Of a stretch of 64,000 nt of DNA, positions 24,631-36,709 are shown piece after piece. The translations under genes were made by a program, and so were the position numbers. The stretch is taken from positions 21,951,835-22,015,834 of the forward strand of contig NC_003076.8 in the NCBI RefSeq assembly GCF_000001735.4. Reading direction: 5' to 3'. Within the stretch, counting starts at the first letter, position 1, and each line of letters starts with the position of its first letter. The notes below the pieces were generated by a model. It ran no database searches. It was not told the DNA's origin and saw only the letters and a program-made list of their open reading frames with translations. The stretch is from Arabidopsis thaliana (lineage: Eukaryota > Streptophyta > Magnoliopsida > Brassicales > Brassicaceae).

Positions 24631-25198
24631 CTATGTCCTACACAAATTCCACAAAGCAGAGTCATACGCATTGCAATGTGAAGTCGATATAGTCCACTCT
24701 GCACAAGGAGCAGGCTTATCACACACGTAACAGTAACACTGCATTGCAAGACAAACACAAAGTTAATCCATTTAATTCTTCAAATCCACAAAGAAGAAGA
24801 ATAAGAAGTGTTTAAATTACCAAATCACAGTGGCTTGAATTAGGAGTTGATCCAAATGGAAAATTCAAACAGAAATGTCTTGGATGTGGATAATCTCTAC
24901 AAGCCACCCATTGAATCATATCAAATTCCATTAAAACATAAATTTTTGAAATAAACCCTAATTTCAAAACCTTGAATTTCAAATCTCAAACCTGGCCTGT
25001 TTCATGGATGATGGATAAATCTTTGTCACCTTCACGAACATCATCGGTAAAGGTGAGTTTTTTAACGTCGAACGAATCAAAAGGATCGAAATCGAGGATA
25101 AAGCAATCCTCTGTTTCTTCGAACCTTTTCATGTCTTGTCTTGTTTTCAGACAGAATATCCCTACGAGTGGCGTGTCATCTTCTTCCTTTTTCTCCAT
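24631..25198 (-). CDS. RIN13-like small Cys/His-rich protein, copy 1 (splice-site oddity)
   Basis: The coding blocks are 25198-24992 (69 residues), 24907-24821 (29) and 24738-24631 (35), together 133 residues if joined like the neighbouring paralogue. Block 1 ends IIHETGQ; block 2 reads VACRDYPHPRHFCLNFPFG; block 3 reads CYCYVCDKPAPCAEW. The RDYPHPRH and HCDLCYCYVCD-PAPC pattern is that of the RPM1-interacting protein 13 (RIN13) family, known for a role in RPM1-linked defence. The ATG at 25198 is chosen because the upstream codon at 25255 is GTG. The paralogue at 25627 has a clean CAG before VACRD, but here the matching bases read CAATGG, so the expected AG acceptor is absent. The gene may use another site or be decaying. 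Position fits At5g54148. Confidence 0.65.
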
Positions 25199-25626
25199 TT
25201 TTTTCGCTACAAAAGTCTCAGAGATCGAAACGGAAGAGACGAGTGAGAGAGACACCGAACCGTTGCTCTTCCTTCAGACGTAGCGTTTAAAAAGGCTTTT
25301 TATATATAGCAATATGGGCCTAACTATTAGCCCAATTAGACTTCATTATGTGATTGGCTTATTATTGAGTGCTTTAGCATATATGAATCAATAAGCCTGC
25401 TTGTCAAAGAAGTTGTTGGTTCAAAGTTAGGTCTTTTCTATAAAACCGCATCGTGTTATTCGGTCTGAACGTAGACAAATGTTCACGGCAAATATAACCC
25501 GTCTATCCGCAAGGTCTATACTGGAATAATTCAGCCAGCAACAATTCGGCTAGCAAATTGGTTTCAAACATTACCAATCTCATAATTAGTTAGGCATTGT
25601 CATTACATAATCCTCCAAAGCTAATC

Positions 25627-26403
25627 TTAATCGGAGTAATAATAGCTCTCACTCTCATTGGTTGGTGACTTCGGATCCACAGAGTCCGCTGAAGCATTGC
25701 AATGAGAAGACATCCACAGTGCACAAGGAGCAGGCTTATCACACACGTGACAGTAACACTGCATAATATTGTTGATCTCTACTGTTAAAACAATGTACAT
25801 ATCTAAGCGAGAAAAAAGACAGTTTCATAGAATAATTTTAGGAAAACATTAAACTACAAAATTAGTCCATTTCATACTTCACTTAATTTTTTACTTAAAC
25901 CCTTCAATGAAAAGATTAACAATTACCAGATCACAGTGGGTTGCATTAGAAGTTGATCCAAAGGGAAAGTTCAAGCAAAGATGTCTCGGATGTGGGTAAT
26001 CTCTACAAGCCACCTGCTCAATATATTTCATCACATTTTGTCATGATTATAAATATGTGTAAACCCATTTGACCCCCAAAAAAGAGAAGGAAAATCATAT
26101 ATAAAACCCTAATTATAGCCTTAATTTTAAAACTCAAACCTGGCCTGACTCATGGATGATTTCCAAATCTTTATCAAGGGAAAATGAGAGCCTTTTAACG
26201 TCAAACGAATCAAAAGGATTGAAATCGAGGATGAAGCAATCCTCTGTTTTTTCAAATCTCTTCATGTCTCGTCTGGTTTTCACACATAAAATGCCTCTGA
26301 GTGGACTCCCTTCTTCTTCCAATGATGGTTTCGTTGTTCTCGCCTTCGTCCCCATTTTTCCCAACTCGTAGAGGTCGGAAGGAAAGAGTGGAAGACCAAA
26401 CAT
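25627..26403 (-). CDS. RIN13-like small Cys/His-rich protein, copy 2
   Basis: Three exons (26403-26140, 26013-25927, 25758-25627), all with GT-AG introns, encode 160 residues. Exon 1 includes GILCVKTRRDMKRFEKTE and DCFILDFNPFDSFDVKRLS; exon 2 VACRDYPHPRHLCLNFPFG; exon 3 CYCHVCDKPAPCALW and an acidic Ser/Tyr-rich tail ending ESYYYSD. Several Cys and His residues (CRDYPHPRH, HCDLCYCHVCD, PAPC) suggest metal binding. It is about 75% identical by eye to copy 1 next door and lies in the same orientation, so the pair is a tandem duplication. ATG codons at 26403 and 26355 are both possible; the first is annotated. Family assignment (RIN13-like) is from motif memory. Position fits At5g54150. Confidence 0.75.
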
Positions 26404-29400
26404 TGCAGCTAGTGAAGGGTCTTAATGTTTTAGTTTTTTTTTGTAGTCATAAAGAGTAGTTTCTAACTTCTAGACTTGTAAAAATCGAGTGAGAGAAGGG
26501 ACAGTTGCAATTAGAGTAAGGCCTTAATGCTTTAGTAATATGGGCCAACTTATAATGGCCGAAAACTACAAAGTGCAAACTTGAATAAAATCAGACTTTT
26601 GTATGTTCGGCCTAAAGAAACTTGGTAGAATATTGAGAATTTGGTTGGTTACGATAACAAGGAAATTTGCAAAACTATCCTCAAACAAAACAATGATTTG
26701 AAAACACCTCTCAAAAAACACCAAAGGCATAAGCTAGTTCCGAAAATGCTAGTTCTAATGTTTGCGTCTGATGATATATATTTATCGAGGACGTGATATT
26801 CAGGTGTGAAGTCTGATACTTACGCTTGTGCGTAAAACTTCAAATCACCACCCTTTAGTCTAAAATAAAAATAAAAAATCATATATTTATGTTTGTTCAT
26901 ATATTATCATATGCATGAAAACTAAGTGTACTGGAACACCGAACATTTAGTTGTGAATTTCATGTCGAGCAACCACCAAAAGGATACAATCCATTTCCAA
27001 TCCTTTCTATTTATTTTACGATTTAATTCATTTAGGTGTCAAGGTTAACATGTAACATCCATAAATACTATTTTACTTATTCTTTTATGGATAATATAAG
27101 GCACGTTCTGTGATCATGACGTATAACACGGTAGTAGGTAGGATTTTTTTTTTTTTTTTCCCTCAATAAGACTTTGAAAATTGAGGTTTCTCGTCCCATT
27201 TTTATTTTTTATTTTCTATTTTCTAATTGCTATTATAGAATTTTTCAGATTAAAGCTATACTTTTGAAAATAGAGGCCATACTCCAAAACCTTAATTATA
27301 TTATTTTTACTATGATTAAGAAAATTAATCATCGAAGTCAACTAACTTGGATGATCTAAGTACATTGGATGATAACTTGACTACATAATTTAAATTTAAC
27401 TCTAAATGAGCTTGTCGGGTAACTTTGTCAAAAATAGTATTTTGTTTTTCCACTATAATTTTTATATATTACTTTTGATCTTCATAAACCTTGGATGTGT
27501 TATTTTGGTTGATTTTAAAATTTCCAATGCAAAAGTCATTTCCAATCATAAACTGGAAACTGGTGTATATGACACATGACTCTTAATTAAGCTATCTCGT
27601 ATACAACATTCGAGGATTGTCATAGCACGATCCTCTTTATTGAATCAAATGTTGGACTTTACATCTTTACTTCTGTAGTTCAACGTACCAATTTCGACGG
27701 ACAGTAAAACAGTATATGTAAATTATAAATATTATATAAATGTTGTACTTTATATGTAAAATTTGTATATAAAACACCAATTTCTTCAGTGAATAAACTT
27801 ATCAATTTCAACGGACATAAATAAGCAAATGTACTTCTTCTTTTTTGTGTGCAAAAAAATCCGTATGTACTTGTTAGTCGAAACTAATAAATAGTTGTAC
27901 CTGACTTGTGGTCCTATAACAGTTTGTGTTTGTTATCTGAAGGCAATGCGAAGTGTTGGAGATATGTTCACAATGAACATCTTTCAGAGTAGTAGGTGAG
28001 AGATGAGAGATGCTTCTCTTTTTGTAATACGAAATTCTACCAAATCACAAGTTCACACGTGTCTCGTTTGAAAAGAATCAATTTTTGTATCAATAGTTAT
28101 AAGAAAATAAATTATTTGTCTTGTGGTTGTGGTTGTGGTTGTGGTAGGTGAGAAATATCAAATATTTTTCTTTGTTAAACAATTCAAACAAAGATAACCA
28201 ACTCTGATGACTTACAATGGTAGTATTTTCTTCTTTTTTTTTGGACAAAAAATGGTAGTATTTTCTAATCATGGATTCTTATCATAGATTACTACGAATT
28301 TATTTGGATTGGATTTAGTTTACAAACAAAATTTCACCTTACTTAATTCAACTGCAAAGTTATTTGAAGAGTATATACATATTTTGATGAGGATATACAT
28401 GTGTTCTTTATATTGAAGGGTCTTTACCTACTAATTTTTGTGTATGCATGTATTCTTAACTTAATCTTGTTGTTAAAGCATTTAAGAAAATTAAAAGTGA
28501 TCTAGAAAGTGAAGTACATCGAATCTGGTTTAGTGAATTATCTTTCACAATTCAACACAAGTTGTATAGAAAATTAAGATGGTGTAAAAGTATTCGTCAT
28601 GCTATGACGACGATAAATGATTTTAAAATTTTCACTTAAGTATTAGTGTATTACGTATATGTATCTTAATAAAGAAAACAAGAATAATCTTGTGCCGAAC
28701 TCAATTTCATAGTTAAAAACTTTTTTTTTTGGACAACCAAATGAATTTAATTAAAGCATTTCTAGGTAAAACTTTTCAATCCTTTCTTATTTTCTATTGA
28801 AGTAGCTGACATTCTATGAAAGCAAATGTCAAGGAAATGATTTAGCGTTGAAAAAAATGAATGATAACGATTTTAAGCAGAAACTGACAATCAATTAGGA
28901 ACAAGTGTGTCGTCTGGGTCCTACTCACCATACTATCTGTCCGACTTTGATTACACAGTCCTCTCAAGTCTAATCTTTTTCCTTTTATTAATCTATTTGT
29001 TTATCGATTAAGAGTTTGATCACTCTATAGTTTGTATAAAAACGTTTGGTTTCATGAGAATTAAAGTTAAAATGACGACCCAAAAAAATGTTTAAGATTG
29101 TCAAGTGTAATGACCATCCATACATTCTTAGTTAACCTACTTTCATTTACATATCTGCTAATTCCAAATTTTAGTACCGTACTTTTTCATCTTAGAGATA
29201 CTTTTCTTTTTCCAACTTTTTCTAGAATTATTCTCTCTATTTAACAAAACGTGTCATTCTACCACTGTTTACATAAGTTAAGAAAAAATGTGAAAAAAAT
29301 ATTTTATGTCCTTTGATAATAATCTATAACAGTTTATCTCTCTAGTCAATAGACTGAAATAATAGGGATTAAAAAAAAACTGCAAAACGACATTCTTTGT

Positions 29401-30129
29401 TACACAAAATTATTATATTAAAACAACATTCTTTGTGAAAAGGGAGTATTATTAATTAGAGTAAACGGTTAAAACATTATCCTAACACTAATAATCAGTT
29501 TTGAAATTATTGTTGGGCTTTGTATGATTTTTTTGATTGTTTTGTTAAAGAAATATGATGATAAATTTAGATATCACGTAATTAAAGAAAATCTGTTATA
29601 CTAGAAAATCTTAATAGTACAACTTTTAGCGTAGTTTCTGTTCTTTCAAAAATATGACAAACTTGCTTACTGTTACCGAATTTAATAGCTTTTTATTTTT
29701 GGTGTGTGCGAAACCGAATTTAATACCTTTATACATAGCAAGTTTAACATAAAATTTAGTAGTACATAACATTGTGATACTAGCTAGGTTTCCTAAAAAA
29801 AGGCATACTTGTTGTTACTGTTAGCGAATGTAATAGCTTTATAGCAAGTTTAACATATGTAATAAATTATAAAAGCTACTTTAGTTATAAATTTGTATTT
29901 TTTTAGAACGGATCGTAATATATTTGGATGTATTATCTCCGAAATATTTATTTTTTCATGGCCTATTATTTATTTTTATTAAATTTTCTGACATTATGGC
30001 CTATTATTAATTGATAAAATACAAAAGAATGGATGTGTCTCGATTTTCAATTGGACCAAATCATTAAGCCAGATCAGAAAATTGCGTTAAAATATGCCAA
30101 TCGTCTCTACCTTCTTTAATATATTTTCA
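26404..30129. other. 3.7-kb intergenic tract before OMT1
   Basis: AT-rich sequence with a T run near 27,147-27,160 and a (TGTGGT)n simple repeat near 28,121-28,146. No gene, tRNA or element boundary was recognised. The right end is the upstream region of OMT1. Confidence 0.5.
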
Positions 30130-30137
30130 TATAAATA
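30130..30137 (+). promoter_or_regulatory. TATA box of OMT1
   Basis: TATAAATA lies 104 bases before the OMT1 start codon, followed by a CT-rich leader (CCTCTCAACCTCCACACTTTC). This places the transcription start near 30,165. Confidence 0.7.
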
Positions 30138-30240
30138 AACCTCTCAACCTCCACACTTTCTCACCCATCACACAATCCTCAAAACAGAGTAACCCAAAAA
30201 ACAGAGCAATCTCTAAAAAATCTCAAGAAACCTCACTAAA

Positions 30241-32333
30241 ATGGGTTCAACGGCAGAGACACAATTAACTCCGGTGCAAGTCACCGACGACGAAGCTGCC
30301 CTCTTCGCCATGCAACTAGCCAGTGCTTCCGTTCTTCCGATGGCTTTAAAATCCGCCTTAGAGCTTGACCTTCTTGAGATTATGGCCAAGAATGGTTCTC
30401 CCATGTCTCCTACCGAGATCGCTTCTAAACTTCCGACCAAAAATCCTGAAGCTCCGGTCATGCTCGACCGTATCCTCCGTCTTCTTACGTCTTACTCCGT
30501 CTTAACCTGCTCCAACCGTAAACTTTCCGGTGATGGCGTTGAACGGATTTACGGGCTTGGTCCGGTTTGCAAGTATTTGACCAAGAACGAAGATGGTGTT
30601 TCCATTGCTGCTCTTTGTCTTATGAACCAAGACAAGGTTCTCATGGAAAGCTGGTGAGTTTTCTTCATATTACTCGTATGAGTTCTGACTTTTAATAGAT
30701 CGTTATGGTAAATCAAGCTAGACAAGACAAATTCTTTTTTGATAATGTTGTTTCATAAGTTATGGATCTTGGTTAATGGATTAAAAATGAAATTGTGCAA
30801 AGGTAAAGGTGAGAGAGAGGCACAAAGTGTCAAAGACAATCAGACAAATACAGACAATACGACACGTATAGTCTAAACCTGCTCTCTCCACTAGAAAACT
30901 ATATTATATGCAATTCTTTTAGTTAGTGGTTATAACGAGCTACTTAAATGAATTTTGTTGCTGTGCCAAGATTATACAAATAATAAGGAGAAACTTCAGA
31001 AACATTTATGTTAGTTGGTCCAATCAAAAGAAACACTCTTTTTTTTTTTGCAGAAAAAACACTCTTTGTTTCTATGTTTTAGTTCATGGCTTTAAATAGA
31101 GAAGCTGTAATCGTTCTTCCTATTATTGAGTAACAAAATAAGGAGATAGAATAGCAACATGATTAGGAAGAGAATTGTTCTTTTCATGATCTAGAAAACT
31201 TCAAATCTGGTTTTGGTTTTCTTCAATCGAACCGGCTGGTTCTCTATGCAAACCGGCTGCTCTTTATCAAACTGTACAATCAACTTGCCGTGGATCTAGT
31301 TCAATCTTGTGGTCGAATTCAAAAACTTTATTATAGTTAGTGGTAATCAAAAGTTGATGGTATCGAATTTGAAAAAACAAAAGAAAGTTGAGGGTTTAAG
31401 TTAAGCTAAAAGAGTGTATATGTGTTTTCTTAAACTAATGCCAAAGAGTCATGTTTTAGGTACCATTTGAAGGATGCAATTCTTGATGGTGGGATTCCAT
31501 TCAACAAGGCTTATGGAATGAGCGCGTTCGAGTACCACGGGACTGACCCTAGATTCAACAAGGTCTTTAACAATGGAATGTCTAACCATTCCACAATCAC
31601 CATGAAGAAGATTCTTGAGACCTATAAGGGTTTTGAAGGATTGACTTCTTTGGTTGATGTTGGTGGTGGCATTGGTGCTACACTCAAAATGATTGTCTCC
31701 AAGTACCCTAATCTTAAAGGCATCAACTTTGATCTCCCACATGTCATCGAAGATGCTCCTTCTCATCCTGGTATATTAACATTTTCCTAACATTTCGCAA
31801 AATGAGATTTCCTTGGAAGATTATGTCATCTTATGACTAAATTAATGTAGGTATTGAGCATGTTGGAGGAGATATGTTTGTAAGTGTCCCTAAAGGTGAT
31901 GCCATATTCATGAAGGTTAGTAATTAATCAAGTATTTTACACCAAATTCAAGACTAATTAAGAAAATTCTTGACATTATACGTAATTCATCAAGGAATGT
32001 ATCTCAAACATTTTCTCATTGTTGTAACAGTGGATATGTCATGACTGGAGTGACGAACATTGCGTGAAATTCTTGAAGAACTGCTACGAGTCACTTCCAG
32101 AGGATGGAAAAGTGATATTAGCAGAGTGTATACTTCCAGAGACACCAGACTCAAGCCTCTCAACCAAACAAGTAGTCCATGTCGATTGCATTATGTTGGC
32201 TCACAATCCCGGAGGCAAAGAACGAACCGAGAAAGAGTTTGAGGCATTAGCCAAAGCATCAGGCTTCAAGGGCATCAAAGTTGTCTGCGACGCTTTTGGT
32301 GTTAACCTTATTGAGTTACTCAAGAAGCTCTAA
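30241..32333 (+). CDS. OMT1: Caffeate/5-hydroxyferulate (and flavonol 3') O-methyltransferase
   Basis: Four exons (30241-30653, 31460-31770, 31851-31915, 32031-32333) encode 363 residues, the exact length of AtOMT1 (At5g54160). The N-terminal dimerisation domain occupies about residues 1-120; the SAM-binding glycine motif [12 protein letters not shown] is at 202-213; the catalytic His267 lies in [10 protein letters not shown], at the first codons of exon 4. Acidic partners lie in the C-terminal third. The enzyme transfers methyl from S-adenosylmethionine to 5-hydroxyferulic and caffeic precursors of syringyl lignin and sinapate esters, and also methylates quercetin to isorhamnetin; it acts in the cytosol. 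Intron 1 is long (806 bp). Reading frame, splice sites and motifs are all intact. This is the most secure call in the window. Confidence 0.98.
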
Positions 32334-32703
32334 AAACAAACAATGTTCCTATGAAGATGATTTATATGTAAACATTATCTCATATCTCCTTCCACGGTTC
32401 CAAAACTATGCTGTTTAATAATGGTTTTTACAAGAATTTGATTATGAGTTTGTATTTTTGTTTGTTTGGAACAAAATTATGTGATTATAGGGAAAAATAA
32501 AATGAGCTATTATTGAAGAAATCACAGTGAAAAAAAAAAAGATTATCCGATTACAATCAATCACGTTCAGATAGTTTCCACGTGGACTCTGTTCGTTCAC
32601 CGACCAAGCTAGTTTCAACGAATCTTGCTTGATTAACTCAAAACTTTTCAAACTTCTCTTACATTTTCTAGACTCTTCTAGCTTTACTTCTCTCGTTACC
32701 GAT
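32334..32703. other. Intergenic between OMT1 and the Avr9/Cf-9-type gene
   Basis: OMT1 3' UTR, then a promoter with several TTCTAGA/CTTCTAG-like half sites near 32,666-32,682 that resemble heat-shock elements, though this is weak. No gene. Confidence 0.4.
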
Positions 32704-32711
32704 TATAAATA
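32704..32711 (+). promoter_or_regulatory. TATA box of the small stress-type gene
   Basis: TATAAATA lies 75 bases before the ATG at 32786, with a (TTC)n leader between. Confidence 0.7.
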
Positions 32712-32785
32712 TTTCACCAGCCCCTTCTTCTTCTTCTCGTCAAGAAACAAAAAAGTTACAAAATCTCAACAAAAAGAATTCGAGG

Positions 32786-33034
32786 ATGATGTCTATTTTT
32801 AGCCCATTCGAAGCTCTTTACGCCGAATCCAACGGCTTCAAGATGATATTCTCAGGCACCAAGAAGCAAAGCTCCGGTGATAATCAGTCGCCGGCGACAG
32901 ATCAGCAAAAGAACGCTGGAAAAACTCCGATTTCGTCAGACGATGAAAAGAGTAATAAGAAGAAGATCCAACCTATGAGGATAGCTCCAGAGCTCGATGG
33001 TCTTCATTGTTTTGAAACTATTCTTCCTTTTTAA
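32786..33034 (+). CDS. Avr9/Cf-9 rapidly elicited-type small protein
   Basis: A single-exon gene of 82 residues. It begins MMSIFSPFEALYAESNGFKM, has a Ser/Gln/Lys-rich disordered middle, and ends in a conserved-looking tail MRIAPELDGLHCFETILPF. This arrangement matches small plant proteins annotated as Avr9/Cf-9 rapidly elicited proteins, and the position fits At5g54165. Such genes respond quickly to pathogen elicitors and wounding; their biochemical role is not known. The clear TATA box 75 bp upstream and the intronless, short structure agree with a rapid-response gene. No signal peptide or membrane segment is seen. The second ATG (32789) is equally possible as start. Confidence 0.8.
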   Translation: MMSIFSPFEALYAESNGFKMIFSGTKKQSSGDNQSPATDQQKNAGKTPISSDDEKSNKKKIQPMRIAPELDGLHCFETILPF

Positions 33035-33221
33035 TGATCATGATTCATGATAAAGAGATTTTATTCATTACTTGTAAAAAAAATGTTCCTTCCTTTGTAT
33101 AAAGATTAATAATCATACAGCTTATTCCAATTCTATAAACTAATTTTGGAATGGATTATTCTTAATCTACTTAAAACGAATCTAAATTTATATGTTGATC
33201 TATATTCTTGGTCTCAAGATT

Positions 33222-35205
33222 CTATGAAGAAGTAGTCTGACTCTCACTTCTTGTTGTTCCTTCGAGCTGACGTTTTCTTCCACCATTAACAAACCTTTTC
33301 CCAAAACCTAAAAGAAACGCAGGAGGAACAAAAGCACCTCCGCTTAAACTGCAGACAACCGCAACAGCTCCACCGATAATCAACAGTTTCTTCAGATTCG
33401 CAGCTCGGTTTCCTTGGTTTAATGTAACGGGAGTTTCAGTGACAGGCGATGCACCGTTGCTGAGGGAGATGAGATGGTCTTGTGTGATCTTGGTGTTGAT
33501 TTGAGCCATGAAAGCAGACCGAGAAAGCTTGGTTCCTCCATCTGAGAGTCTATGCGTTTGGTAAGCACGTAAACCGGGTTCCATCTTCTTCACTGCTCCC
33601 CACATTCCTCGTTTCACTCCAAGCTTTGCGATTTCTCTAGGTATTCCCATGTCTTCGTGGTGGAATAGAAGTACTTCGCAGGCACTTGTTACCCCATCGT
33701 CTCTTCTTGATTCCACTGCATAAATTTACCATATTGAGGAAAATGTTTCACTTTGTTTAAAGTTATTCGGTTCTTGAAAGATCACAGAAGATATCTTTAC
33801 CTGGTCGAATGCACCAGCTTGAGTAGAACAAATCCACGCGTTTTTGTTTGTTGTTAGGCGGTATAGAAGGAACCGATACTCCCTGAACCAAGAACGAGAT
33901 ACAATCTTAGGGTGTTGTTATTGTAACTGGTTCTTTGCAATGCAAAGTAAGAGCACAAAAAATGAATCTATTCTTCATCTCTTTTCTATATAACCTGTTC
34001 AAATCCCAAACCAACTGATTTAGAGGTAAGCTGGCAATTCAATTGCAATTCTATGCAGAAAAACTAGCCTGACATCGAAGCTAACTCGAGCTTCTTTTTA
34101 CTCTTTATCACATCAATGTAAAAGAGTCCATTTTTGTTACTAGTACACATACCTTTGTAACACAGTAATAAGAGTTTCCACAATTCCATATCCTGCGACC
34201 GATTACATACTCTCTATCACTGCAGAAGAACGGGAACTGCAACACCGGAACATACATGAAAGGAAAGATCAATCTAAGAACCACTCATCAAAATGTTACA
34301 AAACAAGTAAAGTAACTAGAGAGGCAGAGAGTAACTAACCTTGCGTATCCATCTAACAATCATGGTTCCAGTACTGGGACACTCTTCAACAGTAGTGGAA
34401 TTAGAAAGCATTGTATCCCAAGTTGGTCTAAACTCATCATCCCAGAAAAAGTCTCTTAACATCACAGGAGTTGCATCTTCAAACACAGTTCTACTTCTAT
34501 ACTCAGTAGGACCATTCTAAAACAAAACACAAAAGACCCATCAAGAACAAAAAGAAACAAATCTCTCTATCTCAAACACACAAGAGCAAGTAATATATTA
34601 CCTTAGGTTCTCTCAACCAAGCTTGGTATCTCATACCAGGAGTAAAACGATCCATCATCTGAATCCAAGCTTGACCACCATCTTTCCTCTCAACCAATTG
34701 CACAAGATGTCTCAAATCTAACTCTGTTACAGTATTAGGCAATCTCTCCTTTGTTTTCTTCACTCTACAAAAAATCAAAACACACAAAAATTAACAAACC
34801 AAAACAAAACCCTTAGCTATAACTAAACCATCACAATCATCAAAATTAGCTTTACCTTGAAACCAAATCCAAATGTTGTTCAGAAGAATCATATGAAGAA
34901 GAAGAAGAATCAGGAGAAACTGTTTGTCTCTGTTGTCTTAAAGCCATAGTCCATGTATCACAAACAAGAGCCTTTAAGCAAGGAGCTGATCCAAAACCCT
35001 TCAAAGGAGAAGTAACAACAGAACTAGGAGAAGAAGATGGTAAAGACAAATCAAAAGATCTTGGAGCAGAACATTGTAATTTGACTTGTCGATTATTAGA
35101 AGAAGAAACCCATCTTGGTTTCCATGCCCATCCAATAACCAACCCAATAACAAAAGCTAACCATCCTGTGATTAGCCCTAATATTATACTCTCAAGCAAA
35201 GCCAT
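33222..35205 (-). CDS. START/polyketide cyclase-like lipid-transfer domain membrane protein
   Basis: Six exons (35205-34856, 34764-34602, 34516-34340, 34236-34153, 33882-33801, 33715-33222) encode 449 residues. Residues 1-28 (LLESIILGLITGWLAFVIGL) form a signal anchor, then a Ser-rich linker. The START-like lipid-binding domain runs from about 130 to 350: WIQMMDRFTPGMRYQAWLRE, FRPTWDTML, FPFFCSDREYVIGRRIW and VDLFYSSWCIRP are its characteristic segments. A hydrophobic stretch near 395-425 (LLIIGGAVAVVCSLSGG) may be a second membrane segment. I match it to At5g54170, related to the CP5-like plant START proteins. Ligand unknown; membrane lipid or sterol transfer is inferred from family. All introns are GT-AG. 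Confidence 0.88.
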
Positions 35206-36709
35206 AACTTTGCAGAGGATAAGTAAGAGAAAGGGTACGCCTTTAAATATGTTAAGAAGAAACTAAAAAAGAAACGATTTTTTTATTTGGATAAAGATGA
35301 AAACTTTGAAGGCGGTGAGAGGAAGAAGACAAAGAAAGGGACATGAGTGGTGAGAAGAAGAGAGATAAATCTATGGACTTATGGTAAAGGGGTTATTATT
35401 CGTAGACGCTAAGTAGTAGTAGCCATTGATGGAGCTTGAAAGACCATTGCTTTTTAGAGGAGGAGAAACAAAAAAAAAAAATGGTGGACGGAGAGTGTGA
35501 AACGACGACCACCGTCCATTAAGGACCATTTCTAAATTACGGTTGATTAGGAGGAACACTTCAAATCTTGCAGGGTTTATTTTTCTTTCCCCAAATTAAA
35601 TTCTGAGTTTTATTAGTCCTTTGATTTTTAATATCGTAACGTTATTTTATAGCCGCGTTTTTGATGTCACATTTTATAAATGTGTTAAATGTAAATATTG
35701 GTTACAAACTTTTATAACATGATTGTTTTGACTTTTTTTTGGAAGACTTGACTATGGAATTTTGCTCACTAGCATTAACTCATCTGTTTGATGTATTCAA
35801 AGTTTGAACATCTATTTACTAGGTCTTTCATCTTCTTAAAACTAAAAATTTCTCACATTTCTTATTACTTCTATCATAATATTTACGTATCCAAAAAAAC
35901 GATCAGTCATGTCAAAATTGTTTGAGTTAAGAATTAAAAGATCATTTTCCAAGTTTGAGTTAGTTTATGAAAATCAGAAAAATATTTTGTGTTTTAATCA
36001 GTACAAAATTGTATATTTGTGCTGCTAAATATGTTAGAGTAATGCAACTATGTTTGTTTTGGACATTAAACAAAAAAAGAACAATATTGCAAAGACGAAT
36101 TTGGAATCCTTTGACCTTGCCAAGGCCATAGACACATTACCACTTGTGCAAGGAGCAAATGACGATTTATAATAAATTACAAACAAACTTATCTTAATAA
36201 ATTTATCACTACCTTGAAGGGGCATTGAGACCATAGCATGTTACATGAGGAAAAGAAAACCTTTGTACTGATTAAAAGAACACTTAAAGAGTTAATCCAT
36301 TGTCACGGCTATTGTCACCACCATTACCATTGCCACGCATGATCGTCTCCATGACTCCATTGTTGCCATTACCACATCGTTTCCACAATCATGGCAAATG
36401 CAATATAGTGGCAAAGGTGAAAGAGATAGACAGATAGTAATGTTCCGATACTAGGGGTGGCTTAAATAATTTTTCTATCGTAATGTTAAGATGATAGGTA
36501 CTATTGCATTTTTGGTAGATGAAGGGTAAATTATATAAGATTAAAAGTTTGAGGATTCTTTTGCAATTTTCCCATATTAGAAACGAAACATGTTCTCTTC
36601 TCAGGCCCAATAACATTTTTTGTTAAATCTTTGATTATTAAAGTTAACCCATCTTGGAATCAAACACGACCGTTAAAATCAGAAACCTTGGTTTTGGATA
36701 TAGCCAGCC
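35206..36709. other. Divergent promoter region between START gene and mTERF8
   Basis: Contains the leaders of both divergent genes (CT-rich leader of the START gene near 35,210-35,370). The middle is AT-rich. A CAC/CCA-rich short repeat (ccaccattaccattgccacg) lies near 36,315-36,345. No gene is supported. Confidence 0.45.

Noticed and set aside
25199-25255. Upstream extension of RIN13-like copy 1
   Set aside because: It begins with GTG and is not similar to the start of copy 2; the ATG at 25198 is preferred.
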